From positions 9,486,001 through 9,550,000 of the forward strand of contig JAYKYS010000014.1 of the NCBI GenBank assembly GCA_036924285.1: a stretch of DNA of 64,000 bases. The letters run 5' to 3'. The notes beneath the pieces are model-generated. The model had not been told where the DNA came from, did not search any database, and worked only from the letters and a program-made list of their open reading frames with translations. Shown piece by piece: positions 12,601 through 23,800 of this stretch; position 1 is the first letter of the stretch, and every line of letters begins with the position of its first letter. The DNA comes from Asterella californica. Taxonomy: Eukaryota > Streptophyta > Marchantiopsida > Marchantiales > Aytoniaceae. The translations under genes were made by a program, and so were the position numbers.

Positions 12601-14452
12601 CAAAGAAGTTCATCACCGTGTGAGATTTGCCTCCTGGTGCAACTCTGGTGACCTACGACGAGGCTTGTATCATTCTGGATGGGCAATCCTTCACCACATA
12701 CTACATACTCCTAAAATTTACTGCGACAAGCGCATGCCGACCTCACCACTTCCCTAAATCTAACAGATAACGCGGGGAACACACGGACTGGAGGGACAGA
12801 GAATCTAAGAGATTGACCGCGAACCGAATACCTTTGTTTTTAGACAAAAAACACAATGGGTAAGGAGTTGAGCTAACAACCTCTTCTTGCTCCGGAGTAA
12901 GGTCAACTGGCTTTCCCTTGTAAAGCATCTTCACGCCATGAGGTTGATAAGGTGGAGGGAAAATAACCCCGTTGTGCTCGAGAGTCTCCCACTTCTCCGT
13001 CCCACCACTAATTAACTGCTTGTCACTGTTCTTTTTCATCGTAGTCTTTGTGGTCTTTGTAATCTTCGTAACTTTAGTCACCTTCTTACTTTTCCTTCGC
13101 TGCTCCAGAACCTTTTTGGTGATGGACTTCCCTGAACTAGTTGACGACTTTTTAACCACGGCAAGCGCTTTTGGTTTGGCAGGCGTGGTCGATGCGGCTA
13201 GACGTTGAGCAAGAGGAACATTATCGTCATCTTCATCGTCCGCATCTCTCTCCGGGGTTGCAGTCGAAATCGTCTTCTTCGGCACAGCAGATTTGCTGGT
13301 CCCGGATCCCGAAGATATGCGTTGCGCCAAAGGTACATCATCGTCATCATCCTCGTCTTCAGGAACCCTCCTTGGGACTGGTTTGTTGGAAGAATTGGCC
13401 TCTTTCTTCACCATGGGTTTAGGTGATTGTAAAGAGCCCGATTTGGGCGACTGTAGACCAGAAGGTCTCGAAGATGGTGCGCTGGGAATAATCTTCAGCT
13501 TCTTCTCTACGGGACGATCAGAGGTGGGAGCACTTTGACCTGCGGGTCTCTTCTTCACTGCAATGTCCTTCGTGTCCTTCATAACGGTTTTAGGGTCCCT
13601 GCTTACAGCATTCAAAGATTTCCTGTGGCTCAACGGCTTATCATCGTCCGAATCATCAGATTCCGGAACCGAATTACCGACGGCGGACTTCACTGGAGGT
13701 CTGACCACCACTGGCTTGCGTTCTAACGGTTTTTCATCCTTACTCGCTGACCCATAAGGGGTGATCCTATCATGCCCTTCCTTTTGCGGTGTGGCACGGG
13801 ACATAGGTGGAGACGCAGCTCCATTACTGGCAGGCTGATTTGAGATGCCTGCCAATCCATCTGGTCTATCCCTTTTCCTAGCCTCCATTATCTTCTTGGC
13901 AGCCGCCAATGTCGAAGTAGTTGTAGGTGCATTGGGTGAAGCAACCTTCTTTACGTTATTCATTCGCTGAGCTAGAGGAACATCATCCTCGTCCTCATCG
14001 TACCGATCCGGCTCTCGCTTCTTCGTCTCCGACATACCCCCTACTCCCACTTTCACCTTCTTCGTGACATGCGCTCCAGTGCCTCCTGCGCTCGACCCTG
14101 GCCGTGCGTCTGCCAAAACTCTCTTTTTCTCCGCCCCGCCATCCCCCTCCTCTTTCCTGCCGCTCAACCCTGCTTCTAACTTTATCCCTCCACTCTTCAC
14201 ACCATTACTAGTGCCGGAACCACTAAATCCCCTGCCACCTGCTGTTGAGGATGCTGCAGCACCTACTTCACCTCTCCTAACAGACCTAATTATGCACAAC
14301 GGCTGTTCATCCTCGTCATCTTCTTCCACAATCCTCGAATTGCTCTTTCTCTCGCTCGACCCTAAACGATCCACTGGAAGCGTCCTCCCTCCTCCTCCCC
14401 CCTCAAAAGAATGTCCCCTCCGCTGCAGAAGCGCGGAGGGGTTGCTCGCCAT
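6645..14452 (-). CDS. TOP1: DNA topoisomerase I (type IB), 15 exons
   Basis: Relaxes supercoiled DNA in the nucleus through a transient 3'-phosphotyrosine link. Coding exons, in gene order (high to low coordinate): 14452-12881, 12597-12403, 12117-12037, 11389-11330, 10958-10864, 10604-10448, 10132-10007, 9638-9558, 9106-9016, 8175-8042, 7920-7855, 7690-7601, 7472-7372, 7157-6989, 6713-6645. They sum to 3087 nt (1028 residues plus TGA), and every junction keeps frame with GT-AG introns. The start is fixed by an in-frame TAA 18 nt upstream. Residues 1-486 are a charged, low-complexity tail with acidic boxes ending in PL (43-52, 152-160, 265-274, 365-375, 403-414) and a Lys/Thr-rich basic tract (457-473). 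The core starts near [16 protein letters not shown] (487). Residues matching the human catalytic set are Arg757 (LRAGNEK), Lys795 (GKDSIRY), Arg853 (KVFRTYN), His893 (CNHQR) and Tyr987 (KINYMDPR). Tyr987 is 41 residues from the C-terminus, as expected. The exon 10 to 11 joint is the least certain: an alternative 12-nt exon (LDEE) is possible. Confidence 0.96.
8672..8856. repeat. Foldback and direct repeat inside TOP1 intron 9
   Basis: The left arm 8672-8698 and right arm 8792-8817 are reverse complements over 26 bases, with one extra T in the left arm; the core is ATTGCCCTCGGCAAC / GTTGCCGAGGGCAAT. The spacer is about 93 nt. A 23-nt direct repeat (GAT[G/A]TGGCCGCCTTCCCAGAAGT, in part) sits at 8749-8771, inside the loop, and at 8834-8856, just outside the right arm. 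It lies in the 839-bp ninth intron (8176-9015), the longest of the gene. It is probably a small foldback or MITE-like insertion; no target duplication was identified. Confidence 0.8.
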
Positions 14453-15300
14453 GACAGATCTCCCTTTTTATCCACACTACTCACAAAGACTGCAATTTGC
14501 TCCCCTTTCACACCCAGGTATAGTTCTTACCAACGTCCTCCTTACTTCCTAAATGTCGTGAAACGACCTGTTGAAGATCTCACACCCGCTCCTGCCTCAG
14601 CTTCTACAAGAGTGTGCTGGGATTCACGCTTCTCCCGCCAGCCAGGACACCTGTTTTGTCTTCGAATCACCTCGTACCTCACTCTCCCCGTAACGAACTG
14701 CCTGAGGATCTTTCGCCTCCCACGCTACTCAACACCTCTCGAAATCGAGAATTGCAGTCAAAAGGCACACCAACCCGCCCTCCTGAGTCCTGAACAGACC
14801 TGCTCCCATGTGTAGGCACAACCGAAAAGAAGAGAAAGGCAAGACGCCGCTCTCGTTCTACGCCCGCTCCCTCCTCCTGCTGGCTCCTCCTCAAGGCTCT
14901 GCAATACTTCGCTTCCTCTCGCTCATCCTGTCCAATTTTATCCCCTCTCGTGCAGGCAGCACCAAGGAAGAGCGAGCTCACACTTGTGTTTGCGTTCAAC
15001 AAACTCTCGCTCCATGACCTCTCCAATAAAGCTCTCTCCTGCGCTGCTCCGTTCTGCTCCTTCCCTCACCTCTTCCCTCACCGCACCTCTCCCCCACCTC
15101 ACCTCTCCTCTCCTCTCCTCTCCTCCTCTCCTCGCTCACAGAGTCCTTTCTCTCTCGCTCTTTCTCTGCGAGAGTCTGCGCTCACCCGCGCTGTGACACA
15201 AAGACACAAGCAATCCACAAAGACCAGACTCCCTCTCCACAGAGCAAGATAGCAGCGCGGGTGCTCGAGTTCGTTTTCATAAGGTCCATTTCGCATTGCC
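14453..15300 (-). promoter_or_regulatory. TOP1 5' leader and promoter region, GA-rich on gene strand
   Basis: The + strand is pyrimidine-rich (CTC, TCC and CTT runs), so the TOP1 strand is GA/GAGA-rich, as is common in plant 5' leaders and GAGA-type promoters. No TATA box could be placed with confidence, and a leader intron cannot be excluded. No other gene start was found on the + side, so a divergent promoter is not supported. The transcription start site is unknown. Confidence 0.45.
15103..15133. repeat. (CTCTC)n pyrimidine microsatellite
   Basis: A run of CTCTC pentamers with one shortened unit, read as GAGAG on the TOP1 strand. It lies about 650-680 bp upstream of the TOP1 ATG, within the GA-rich leader or promoter region. 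Confidence 0.85.
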
Positions 15301-15404
15301 CCACGGTTACCCGCGTTACAGACCTACATACAGGGTCCTTCCATGCCTACATCCCGGGTCGGTACGACCCAATCGCGGGACCCCGGAGCTGACCCTCCGT
15401 CCAT

Positions 15405-15412
15405 TAGGGTTT
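15405..15412 (-). promoter_or_regulatory. Telo-box (AAACCCTA)
   Basis: The + strand reads TAGGGTTT, which is AAACCCTA on the TOP1 strand, about 950 bp upstream of its ATG. Telo-boxes are known in promoters of plant genes active in dividing cells, which would suit TOP1. An 8-mer can occur by chance and the distance is large. Confidence 0.25.
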
Positions 15413-18342
15413 TATTTACCGGAATTCGGATAAAAATGATGGTCAAATTGGAGAGGTAGTTGGGATTAGTGGAATTATTATTATCCCACGCTTGACTTTA
15501 CCTATAATTCCTCATGTCGTACCCCGCTAGTCCTAGGCTCCCCACCTACGGACTGCTGCGTAGGGCTTACCTTCGTATCAGAACTTTGGTCTTCCTCGAA
15601 TTTCCGGGAGTTTCCTAATTATCTTCCCTTTTCCCACTTTCATACTGGATAATATATATTAAGCATTCCGCGGCGTGAATACCTTTACGAAATAATTTCT
15701 CCTATGCATGTCCCCAACTTCTGATCGATAGCTAAAAATCCCAAAAGATACTAGTTTTCTCTTATTCGCTTAGTTCATTTGACTCCAACAACGAAGCAAT
15801 TTTCCTGTTATACTAAGTAACTGCCTAAAATTAGAGTGTAAAGGCGTCCCTATTCTTTGGGGGAAAAGGCATGATCTTCAAGACACGAGGGAGTCTTCCT
15901 TGCATCAATTTATCACCTAGCCCTAGTTCGATCGTGGTTAGAAAAGAAAGTTAAACATTAGTAGTGTATTTTGAGTTGACTTTATTTAATAAAACAAATC
16001 ATATACAGACTTTTATCACGTCAATTTTTCTAGACCTCCCTAAACTTATATAGATTTTGTTTTTTGGAGTTTTCAATCTATGATCAAACTCTTCATAGTT
16101 TAGTCATAAGTCAAAATAAAAAATTAAAATTATTTCATTATTGACAAACCAGAACTTTATAATCTAGACTAAATGATTAGTACTGTAATGTTTGTAAGTC
16201 TAGTTCTCTCACGGTCAAGTGTTCAAATAATTAACTCTGATTTGGTTCGTTTGATTCATTGAAGTTAATTCTAGACTTTCTGTATAATTATTTTTATATT
16301 TTTTATATTTGTATTACTTATTTCTCCATAAAATCTATCTGGGTTTTATTTTTTATATAATTTCTGATGTAAGTATTCTAGATCTTTTTATATAAGAAAT
16401 ATTTTGTTTTTATTTTGTTTTAAATTGCTTTCTTGTAAACTTTCATGGATGATAGCAATAAGTTCTTTTATTTTTGATTTCAATGGTTTTATATTTTTTG
16501 TTGATTACTGTATATTTTCTCTTTCAATTTTAAAGAAAAATAAATTATTTATTACAAATGAATAAACCATTTATGCTCTCAAAGCTTCCTAAATCTCATG
16601 AGGAACCAATCCATTCCATAATTTTTTCTCTACACGCAACGTTTGTCATCTTCCCCACAATCTTCATAGAGACTCGTTTGCATGCATATTTTTATTCACG
16701 AACTAAGGAGATTAGCTCCTGAAGAACTGTGCATTGCAAGCCATGATTGGATACATACTATATACGTCTGGTAAGATGTTTTGAGCCCGAAAAGCTATCG
16801 AGGACATAATTCCAGGCAATTGAAATTTCTTTGATTGCATTCCCTATGCAAAGTGAGCTAAGCTCAAAAAGGGTATGTTTGTTTCATTCCAGACCGAGCG
16901 TCAGTTGCCAACATCAATATTCCTATTATTTCGTAGATCCAGAAGATTCTCTATCGTCCTACCGGGAAGGAGAATATGCAGAAAGTCCTTTAGGTCGCCC
17001 TTACATAAACGGTAGCGAATAGAGATTTGACGGCATCCGCTCATCCAGCCTCGACAACTCTGTTCGCCAATTCAAGCGAAAATTGGGGGCCGCCATCCCA
17101 GGAGGTCTGGAGGCAAGTCATTAAAACTTACAGTAGAAGCGTTCAAACTACCCTAGATGACTATAGTATAAGTGTTTGTAAGTAGTGGACTACCGTAACT
17201 ACCATTGTAGACTGCAGCTAACTACTCCGTGAGTAACGTCCGAGGCACAAAGAATCTGAAATCCTCTCTGTTTGTTCCATTTGCAAAGCTGTCCAAGTGT
17301 AGGTTGCGACATTGCGCCATCACACCCAAAAGAAAAGAACCAGTTGAGACTTGGCAAACACAAGCCACTTCATGATAAATAATAATAACATATCCCAACT
17401 CACCTCAGCACCGTAAGAAGAGAGTAAGAAGAAGACAAACGCGAAGACGGTGCCATAATTCACCAAGTTAATAGGTCGAACATCATAAAGGACTCAAATT
17501 TGATATATATGTTTTCTCGAGAAATATTTGTCCGAGTAAACTTATGATCAAATGAAGTCGAGTAAACTCTCCTCCGAGTAGTCTCCTGCTGAAATGAAGG
17601 CAGGTAACATGGACATTACTTTGGAACAACATTTTATGGGTATAGCAGGGACAGCATTTCAAACGTAGCAAAGTTTGCATGCCTATGTCTTACATCCTTG
17701 CAACTCACGCTACGGGTCAGATACTTAGATGAAATATGTATAATAGAGTTATAAAATATAATCTTATAATCGATCCGACTCGTGCATAAAACTTGAACTT
17801 TTGAAGAATAGTGAACTTCTATTTAAATGATGATGAAACTCTTCCACGAAGAAGAGTTTGGTTCTAAATTTATCACTTACTAATGCATATTTGTCATGAT
17901 GAAGAGGACACTATATACTCCTTTAAATATTATCAAAACCTTCCGTCGCAAAAGATTTGGTCATAAATTATACTTTACTAAAATAGCAAATATCCTGCTG
18001 GTTCATAGTTTGAAGTTTCATGGTACAGTTATATTCTTCCATTCAGTATCATTAACAACACATGTAATAAAAAATATAATACATATAACGTAATAAAACG
18101 TTAAAAATATATTTCCCTACAAAAATCTGAAATTGCTTTACAACTATATCTTCTTCTAATGAAGATAATTGGAAATCATACGTTTTGTATTCCATCTTCC
18201 TTTCTCGATTGTTGTTTGTTTCCTTCATGATGGAGATGGAACGGATTGTTATGGTTGTTATATGAATTGGGTACAATAAACCGTAGGAAGAAATTCCAGT
18301 ATTACCTTTATTGCTCTTGCTTAAACGGACATCGTCATCACA

Positions 18343-18359
18343 CTAAACCCTAAACCCTT
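18343..18359. repeat. Short telomere-like tract, (CTAAACC)2
   Basis: CTAAACCCTAAACCCTT contains two head-to-tail units of the plant telomere heptamer CCCTAAA. It ends 12 bp before a perfect 42-nt palindrome. It may be a small interstitial telomere repeat or a double telo-box; no gene start lies next to it. Confidence 0.6.
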
Positions 18360-18371
18360 CTGTATAATTTT

Positions 18372-18413
18372 ACGGCATCCTCCTCTTCCGAACTCGGAAG
18401 AGGAGGATGCCGT
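18372..18413. repeat. Perfect 42-nt palindrome
   Basis: ACGGCATCCTCCTCTTCCGA and its exact reverse complement are separated by only AC. The arms are GC-richer than the AT-rich surroundings. With a 2-nt loop and 20-bp arms it is too small for a typical microRNA precursor. It may be a snap-back repair product or the trace of an inverted insertion. Confidence 0.95.
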
Positions 18414-18429
18414 TTAATTTAATACATAA

Positions 18430-18730
18430 CCCTTCTGGCCGGAAAGGTTAAATATTAAATCAAACATCTGATTAAATTATGAATTGTTGAGTACAGTACC
18501 TCACACTTGCACTTGCACTTCCTAAAGCGCGACAATCCACACAAGACTTATTGGTTTGTTCCTGCTCTCCTCGTGTTTGCAGGCATGAACTAACAAATAA
18601 TATCTATGAAATTTTTTAATTATTTATATCTACCTAGTATATATATTTTATTTTACACTTATATAATTCTCTGCTAACAAAAGGATAACAAAAGTTCCCA
18701 GAAAGTTGAAGTTGCATGCATATTTGTTGA
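18430..18730. repeat. Dispersed AT-rich repeat, copy 2
   Basis: Best-matching partner of 2405-2700: GGTTAAATATTAAATCAAAC, CTGCTCTCCTCGTGTTTG, AACAAATAATATCT, a TATATATATTTTAT run and ACAAAAGTTCCCAGAA occur in the same order and spacing. The palindrome at 18372-18413 lies just outside the shared part. Confidence 0.55.
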
Positions 18731-20579
18731 TGAGATAAAGGTTATTTAGATTGAATTGGATATAGAAAACCTCGTATGGGATAATTATATCATTCAACGT
18801 TGGATAGAGAGATAGACATTGTGCTGCTTTACCTTTCCTTGATGCATCACAAAGTGGACCTCGTCATTTAAGGATGAGCATGGACGGTTTTTGAACACCG
18901 TCTACCATCGCAGTCGTAGTATACTAGTCTGAGTGTGACTGTCCATCTAACATGGTTTTCTATCTGTTCTTCTCGCCAGCAAACACATTCTCACTTTTCA
19001 ATAAAAAGGTACATCATTAACTTTATGTCTTCTGATTACTCCTTTCCATCTCAATTTTCGAACCTTTGGTTTCAAATCTTCTGGGTATCAGTATGGTGGC
19101 ATCTATGTCTCCTTAACTTTCTTCAGGATATCATTACTTTCATAATAGCATGCCTTGTACACTTATTTTGAAATACTGGTCTTACTGTGCTCTTTAAATC
19201 ACGATGTTTGCTCCGAACCGAGACTGAATTTTATTATCAAGTTTGTAAGTGCTGTATAGGAATTTCATAATGATTAAGATCCATTCTTTTATGCATCCAA
19301 GTATATCGGAGTAACTTATAATGATTTTCCAACTTTCTAGATTGACGACTAATGGTACAAAATGATCGACCTATACTTTGGAATCGTGGAATATGGTTAT
19401 CGTGGATAATATTATTCTGCATTATGCTAATCATACTGTCTACGGACTACTTGGATTAAAAGCAAGTATGGTTACACCATAATATAGTTCTATTCAATCT
19501 ACAATATAGATTATAGGTCCTACCTTAATTGTAAGCTCTAAACTTCTGGACGACCATTAACTGAAACATTATCGTTTCCACTCTCAACTTTATTCTAGAC
19601 CCAAAAACCATACTCTAAACTCCAGTTCTACCTCCCGTTCTAACTTGCTCGCGTTAGGTATTTCCTCAAAAAACTACGGAAGTAAAATTTCAAAGTTTGG
19701 TCATTAAACGTGTATGTGGACAGAAAATGTATATGACCCTGCTCAAACTGTTATGTGGGGAGAGTACCAGATGCATGGTGTAATATATATATTGTGTATT
19801 ATAGTTATTACCCACATTCTTATTATAAGGGGTAATATTTTGTGAAGGTATATGCATCCTTTCTTTCGATATTACAATGATTTTGTTTATCTTATTGACT
19901 TAATATTCATAAAAAATATATTACGACTGTTATTTTCACTAGTTATAAAATATTACTCCAATATATTTGTACTATTATTTACAATGTTTTTAGAAATAAT
20001 AGAGTATTGAATTATTATGTCTAACCTTACAACTATCTGGTATAAAATCATTTACCTCGAGGATGAGTGACTTTGTCATTTTATACAACACATTATATAC
20101 GGATCGACAAGTCGGAAAACAAAAATTGCCATTCCTTTTGGCTTCCTATATTTAACCTTCACACTTGTACGTTTGGTACTGGCAATCGACAAAGATCAGA
20201 AGATTTCCACCAGTCCTTCTAACTTCTACCTTCACTTATTGCTGCGCAATGATAAGAAGAAACTGCTTGCACGGGAAGTGCGCAGTAATCTTTCGCTTAT
20301 TGTCTTCTGTCGTCTAGTGGGCAAATATTGTTTCTCGCTAATACCAGTTTCTGTTCACAAAAACACAAACGTTTTGCATCTTGATTAAGTCAAACAAAAG
20401 CGAGGCACACGTGAATATCACAGGTGACTCGGAATATGGAGGGGTAATATTATTATCGTCCATCTTATTATGGAGAAGATGAATTTATTATATAATTTGG
20501 ATGGCTCGTTGTACTCATTTTTGTTTAATATTATATAATCCCATTCGTTGAGACAGATTAGGTAATAGTCCATTATTTG

Positions 20580-20830
20580 GTTCATTAATGTTCTTTTGCC
20601 ACTAACTTCTCGCACTTATATTCTCGGAAAAGCGTCTATCTTCAATTTGTTATGTGTTATCTCTGGACTGCCTAGATGCAGTTAATATTTACTATTATAG
20701 TTAACTTTGACTTTTTTGATTATTTAATATATAATTGTTGCTGAATATTTACGTATTTTTTAGTTATTAACAAGCAGGCAAAAGTTCCCCATTAATGTTG
20801 TATACATATTTAGTTCAACGGGAGGTGCCA
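20580..20830. repeat. Dispersed AT-rich repeat, copy 3 (weak)
   Basis: Shares the distal AT-rich run and the GGCAAAAGTTCCC box, followed by a TGTATACATATTTAG-like block, with copies 1 and 2. The proximal half is much more diverged, so membership is likely rather than certain. Confidence 0.35.
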
Positions 20831-23800
20831 CCCGGATACAAACCCAGACTTGAGAACCACGAAACTATGGAAGTAGTTACAACGTTCCAAACACGGTTGG
20901 ATACGAGTTTCATTTTCGCATGTCCTTTACTGTTTCTTCTTTCTTCTTTTAAGAACCACCACCACGCCAAACCTGGCAAGAGTCAGCGTAGAGAGTAAGA
21001 CTACATGTGTTATTCTCCATAGTTCTAATATTTTCATTTCCAACCCAATGAAATCATTTTGCATCCTTCCAAAATCATCAGTTGTATACATCTTTGAAGC
21101 TTTCCGTGGTAGTAGGGAATGTCAAAGTTACGAGATGAATATATTTCAATGACGGAAAGAGAAAAAGTCATAATATCACAGTAGTTAACTTTGTATGGAA
21201 GCGCAGCTGAGTAGGAGTTGTGTGTGTGATTAGACATCACAATTTCTTCAACTAAGTTTTTTAAGTTCTGACACTCGGGATAATTATTCAGCGTAGTAGA
21301 TATTCCACTGTAAGAAAAATGAACAAAACGAATAGATAACCGTTAAGAAAACATGTGTGAGCATTTTCCTGAGAGTACCTCGGAGGTGTCCGCACGAGAC
21401 ACCTTCCAAGGTCTGACCGAAGTCATAATTTCTTCTCGCTGGTGTAAAATCTTTCAAAAAGATTCTTAACTTTTACAACTACAGTATTCAATTTTCCGAG
21501 AGAGTTGCAAAACACATTCCAAATACTGCAATCATGAGATATATCGATCCGGACAAGTAAAACCAGACTACAAAAAAACATAAGAGTAAGAGTAAATTTT
21601 TCTGTTAGTAAGAGTTTAGTTATGAATTAAACATGTGAATTGTAATATATTTCTCTAAACGATAGTATAAGCAGTGATGTGTGGAACGTTTCACAACGTT
21701 GTACTTATAGGTTTATTTTTGCATATATCCAATAGTTTTCAAAAACAGCATGTCTCATAAATTCCACCCAATCTTATCAGTCGATCTATGCAACATGTGT
21801 AGTAAGTCTTGATAAAATTATTATTGAAAACATTAAATATAATCATATACACTTGTATCTTCTAGTAGGAGTAAATATTTATACACACATTATTCGTTCC
21901 GGATCAGAGATATATTTAATAAAAAAGTTAAATCATCTTACACTCTTGACCTCACGAATCCCAACTTTATAGTTTAAAGCGCTTATCACGTTTGTCTCCT
22001 TGCACGTCTATGATTACAACCACAGGTTGCATGCATATTATTTTTCTACTTGTCTTAGACTACTTCAAATATGAGATAAAGTTATAAGTACAAGGTAACA
22101 AGAAAACAGAAGTATATGCTATGTTGATTATAGGTACTGATTAAAAATAAAACTGAGGTTCAGTTTTACTGGAAGGGACATCCGGAAGGACTCGTATACC
22201 CGCACCAGGGTTTATAACCCACAGATGTCACTACTTAAGCGGTCGATACTCCACCGCAGGTTAGCTCACCAGAACTACGTCTAGTTCGTGCAGTTTGATT
22301 AGTTGACAGGAATCTATAATTTATGGCTAAAATGGAAGAGTTTCTCGAGGGCTACAAATCAACCCTCGATGGTTGCAGCGGAAATCGGATGGTCCCAAGG
22401 TGATCTGTATATGATCAGAATATTATTTATCATGAATACATAATATTCATAATTTCGGATTTTAGGTTTTTAACAGAAACCTTGCAATTATAACGACCAC
22501 AAGGAGTGCAGAAGAACACGCAGCCATAGAGAGGATCAGCGCGCGCGAATAGAGGAGTATTGTACCCAGTAGATCGGTGGTGAAATGAAACAAGGTGTTA
22601 TGCTTCTAATAATTTTGTGAAAACTATGAATTTGTTGAGAATCACATGTTACATTAATAGCGAGAAGCTTCTTGCTTGAAGGAAACCACAATAAATTGTC
22701 ACATTTCTCTCTGTCTTGTTCTGAATTCTGCAAAATAGACGATTTGCTATACAAATGCATAGAAATGAAAATGGCAGGGTTACATGGTAAGGTAGAGTAC
22801 TGCAAATGCCTTTTACCTTTGATTCAAATATGGAATTTCAGTTTTCCCAGATCCAGTCACGACTTTTTATTTATCTAATCTCTAGGTGATTTAGGTACGT
22901 TGGTTACTTCTGAAGTTGTAAGCTTTTCATTTGTATTGACTTAGTACGTTTGCGAAATAGGATTTTTAGTTGTAGGGTTTGACTATCAATATCTTAAGTA
23001 AATTCAACCCCTGATCACAAGATTCGGTAACTTCCCACAAGAGCTGGATGGATTTTACAAATTTCGGAATAATTACTTGTTCACATCCTTGTGACGCATG
23101 TTTTTTCTTGGTCATTTTCTTTATTTGTTAAAGTTCTCTATGTCACATTGCATAGCGGTCTTTCGATCCCGAGGATGACATGGAATCTTTGTATTCATAA
23201 GACCACCACGAATGACTAGTTCAGATCAATAAAAAATCAAAATCAATTTAGAAAACATCAAATTTGTAGATGATCATTCATTTAGGATGGATTCACAAAT
23301 GAACCACTAATCACGTGAACTGACCACCATAAATGACAAATTGGAGTCATCCAGGTGAATGAAAATGTTGATTCATCTAACAATGAATGACCAGATCTTG
23401 TCATTCAAGATTACACACTAAGCACGCATCCAGTCATACCAATATAGTCTCCATGTTTAACTCCAAGTCGAACTCGCGATCGAGAGAGCATCATACGACA
23501 AACTAAATAATTTCCAAGGGGTGTGAACAAGTAATTACCCCTAAAAAATCTCTAAGTATGTAGTTTTTGTATAATTTAAAATTTGAACTCAAGCATAGAA
23601 GGAGTAAATACTTTATTGGTTTCAACTTACCTCTTCCATGAACGATGAAATATATGAACCATACCACTAGTATGTTATAGAGATAACATGTATATTCACT
23701 AGAAAAGAAATAATTAATAAGAAAATAATTAGAAAAAATTATACATGGATAAAGATTCAGTCATATGGATTTTTGGAAGAAACCAATCCTTTTTAACCGC

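Noticed and set aside
12247..12757. + strand ORFs of 134 and 90 codons
   Set aside because: Antisense to TOP1 exon 2 and its introns.
12972..13757. Several + strand ORFs of 60-83 codons
   Set aside because: All are antisense shadows of the acidic boxes (GAT/GAC/GAG read as ATC/GTC/CTC) of TOP1 exon 1.
14064..14552. 162-codon + strand ORF rich in Ser and Pro
   Set aside because: It is antisense to TOP1 exon 1; its composition mirrors the Gly/Glu-rich codons of the real gene and it has no motif.
15350..15375. Small palindrome GGGTCGGTACGACCC
   Set aside because: 6-bp arms only; expected by chance in GC-richer DNA.
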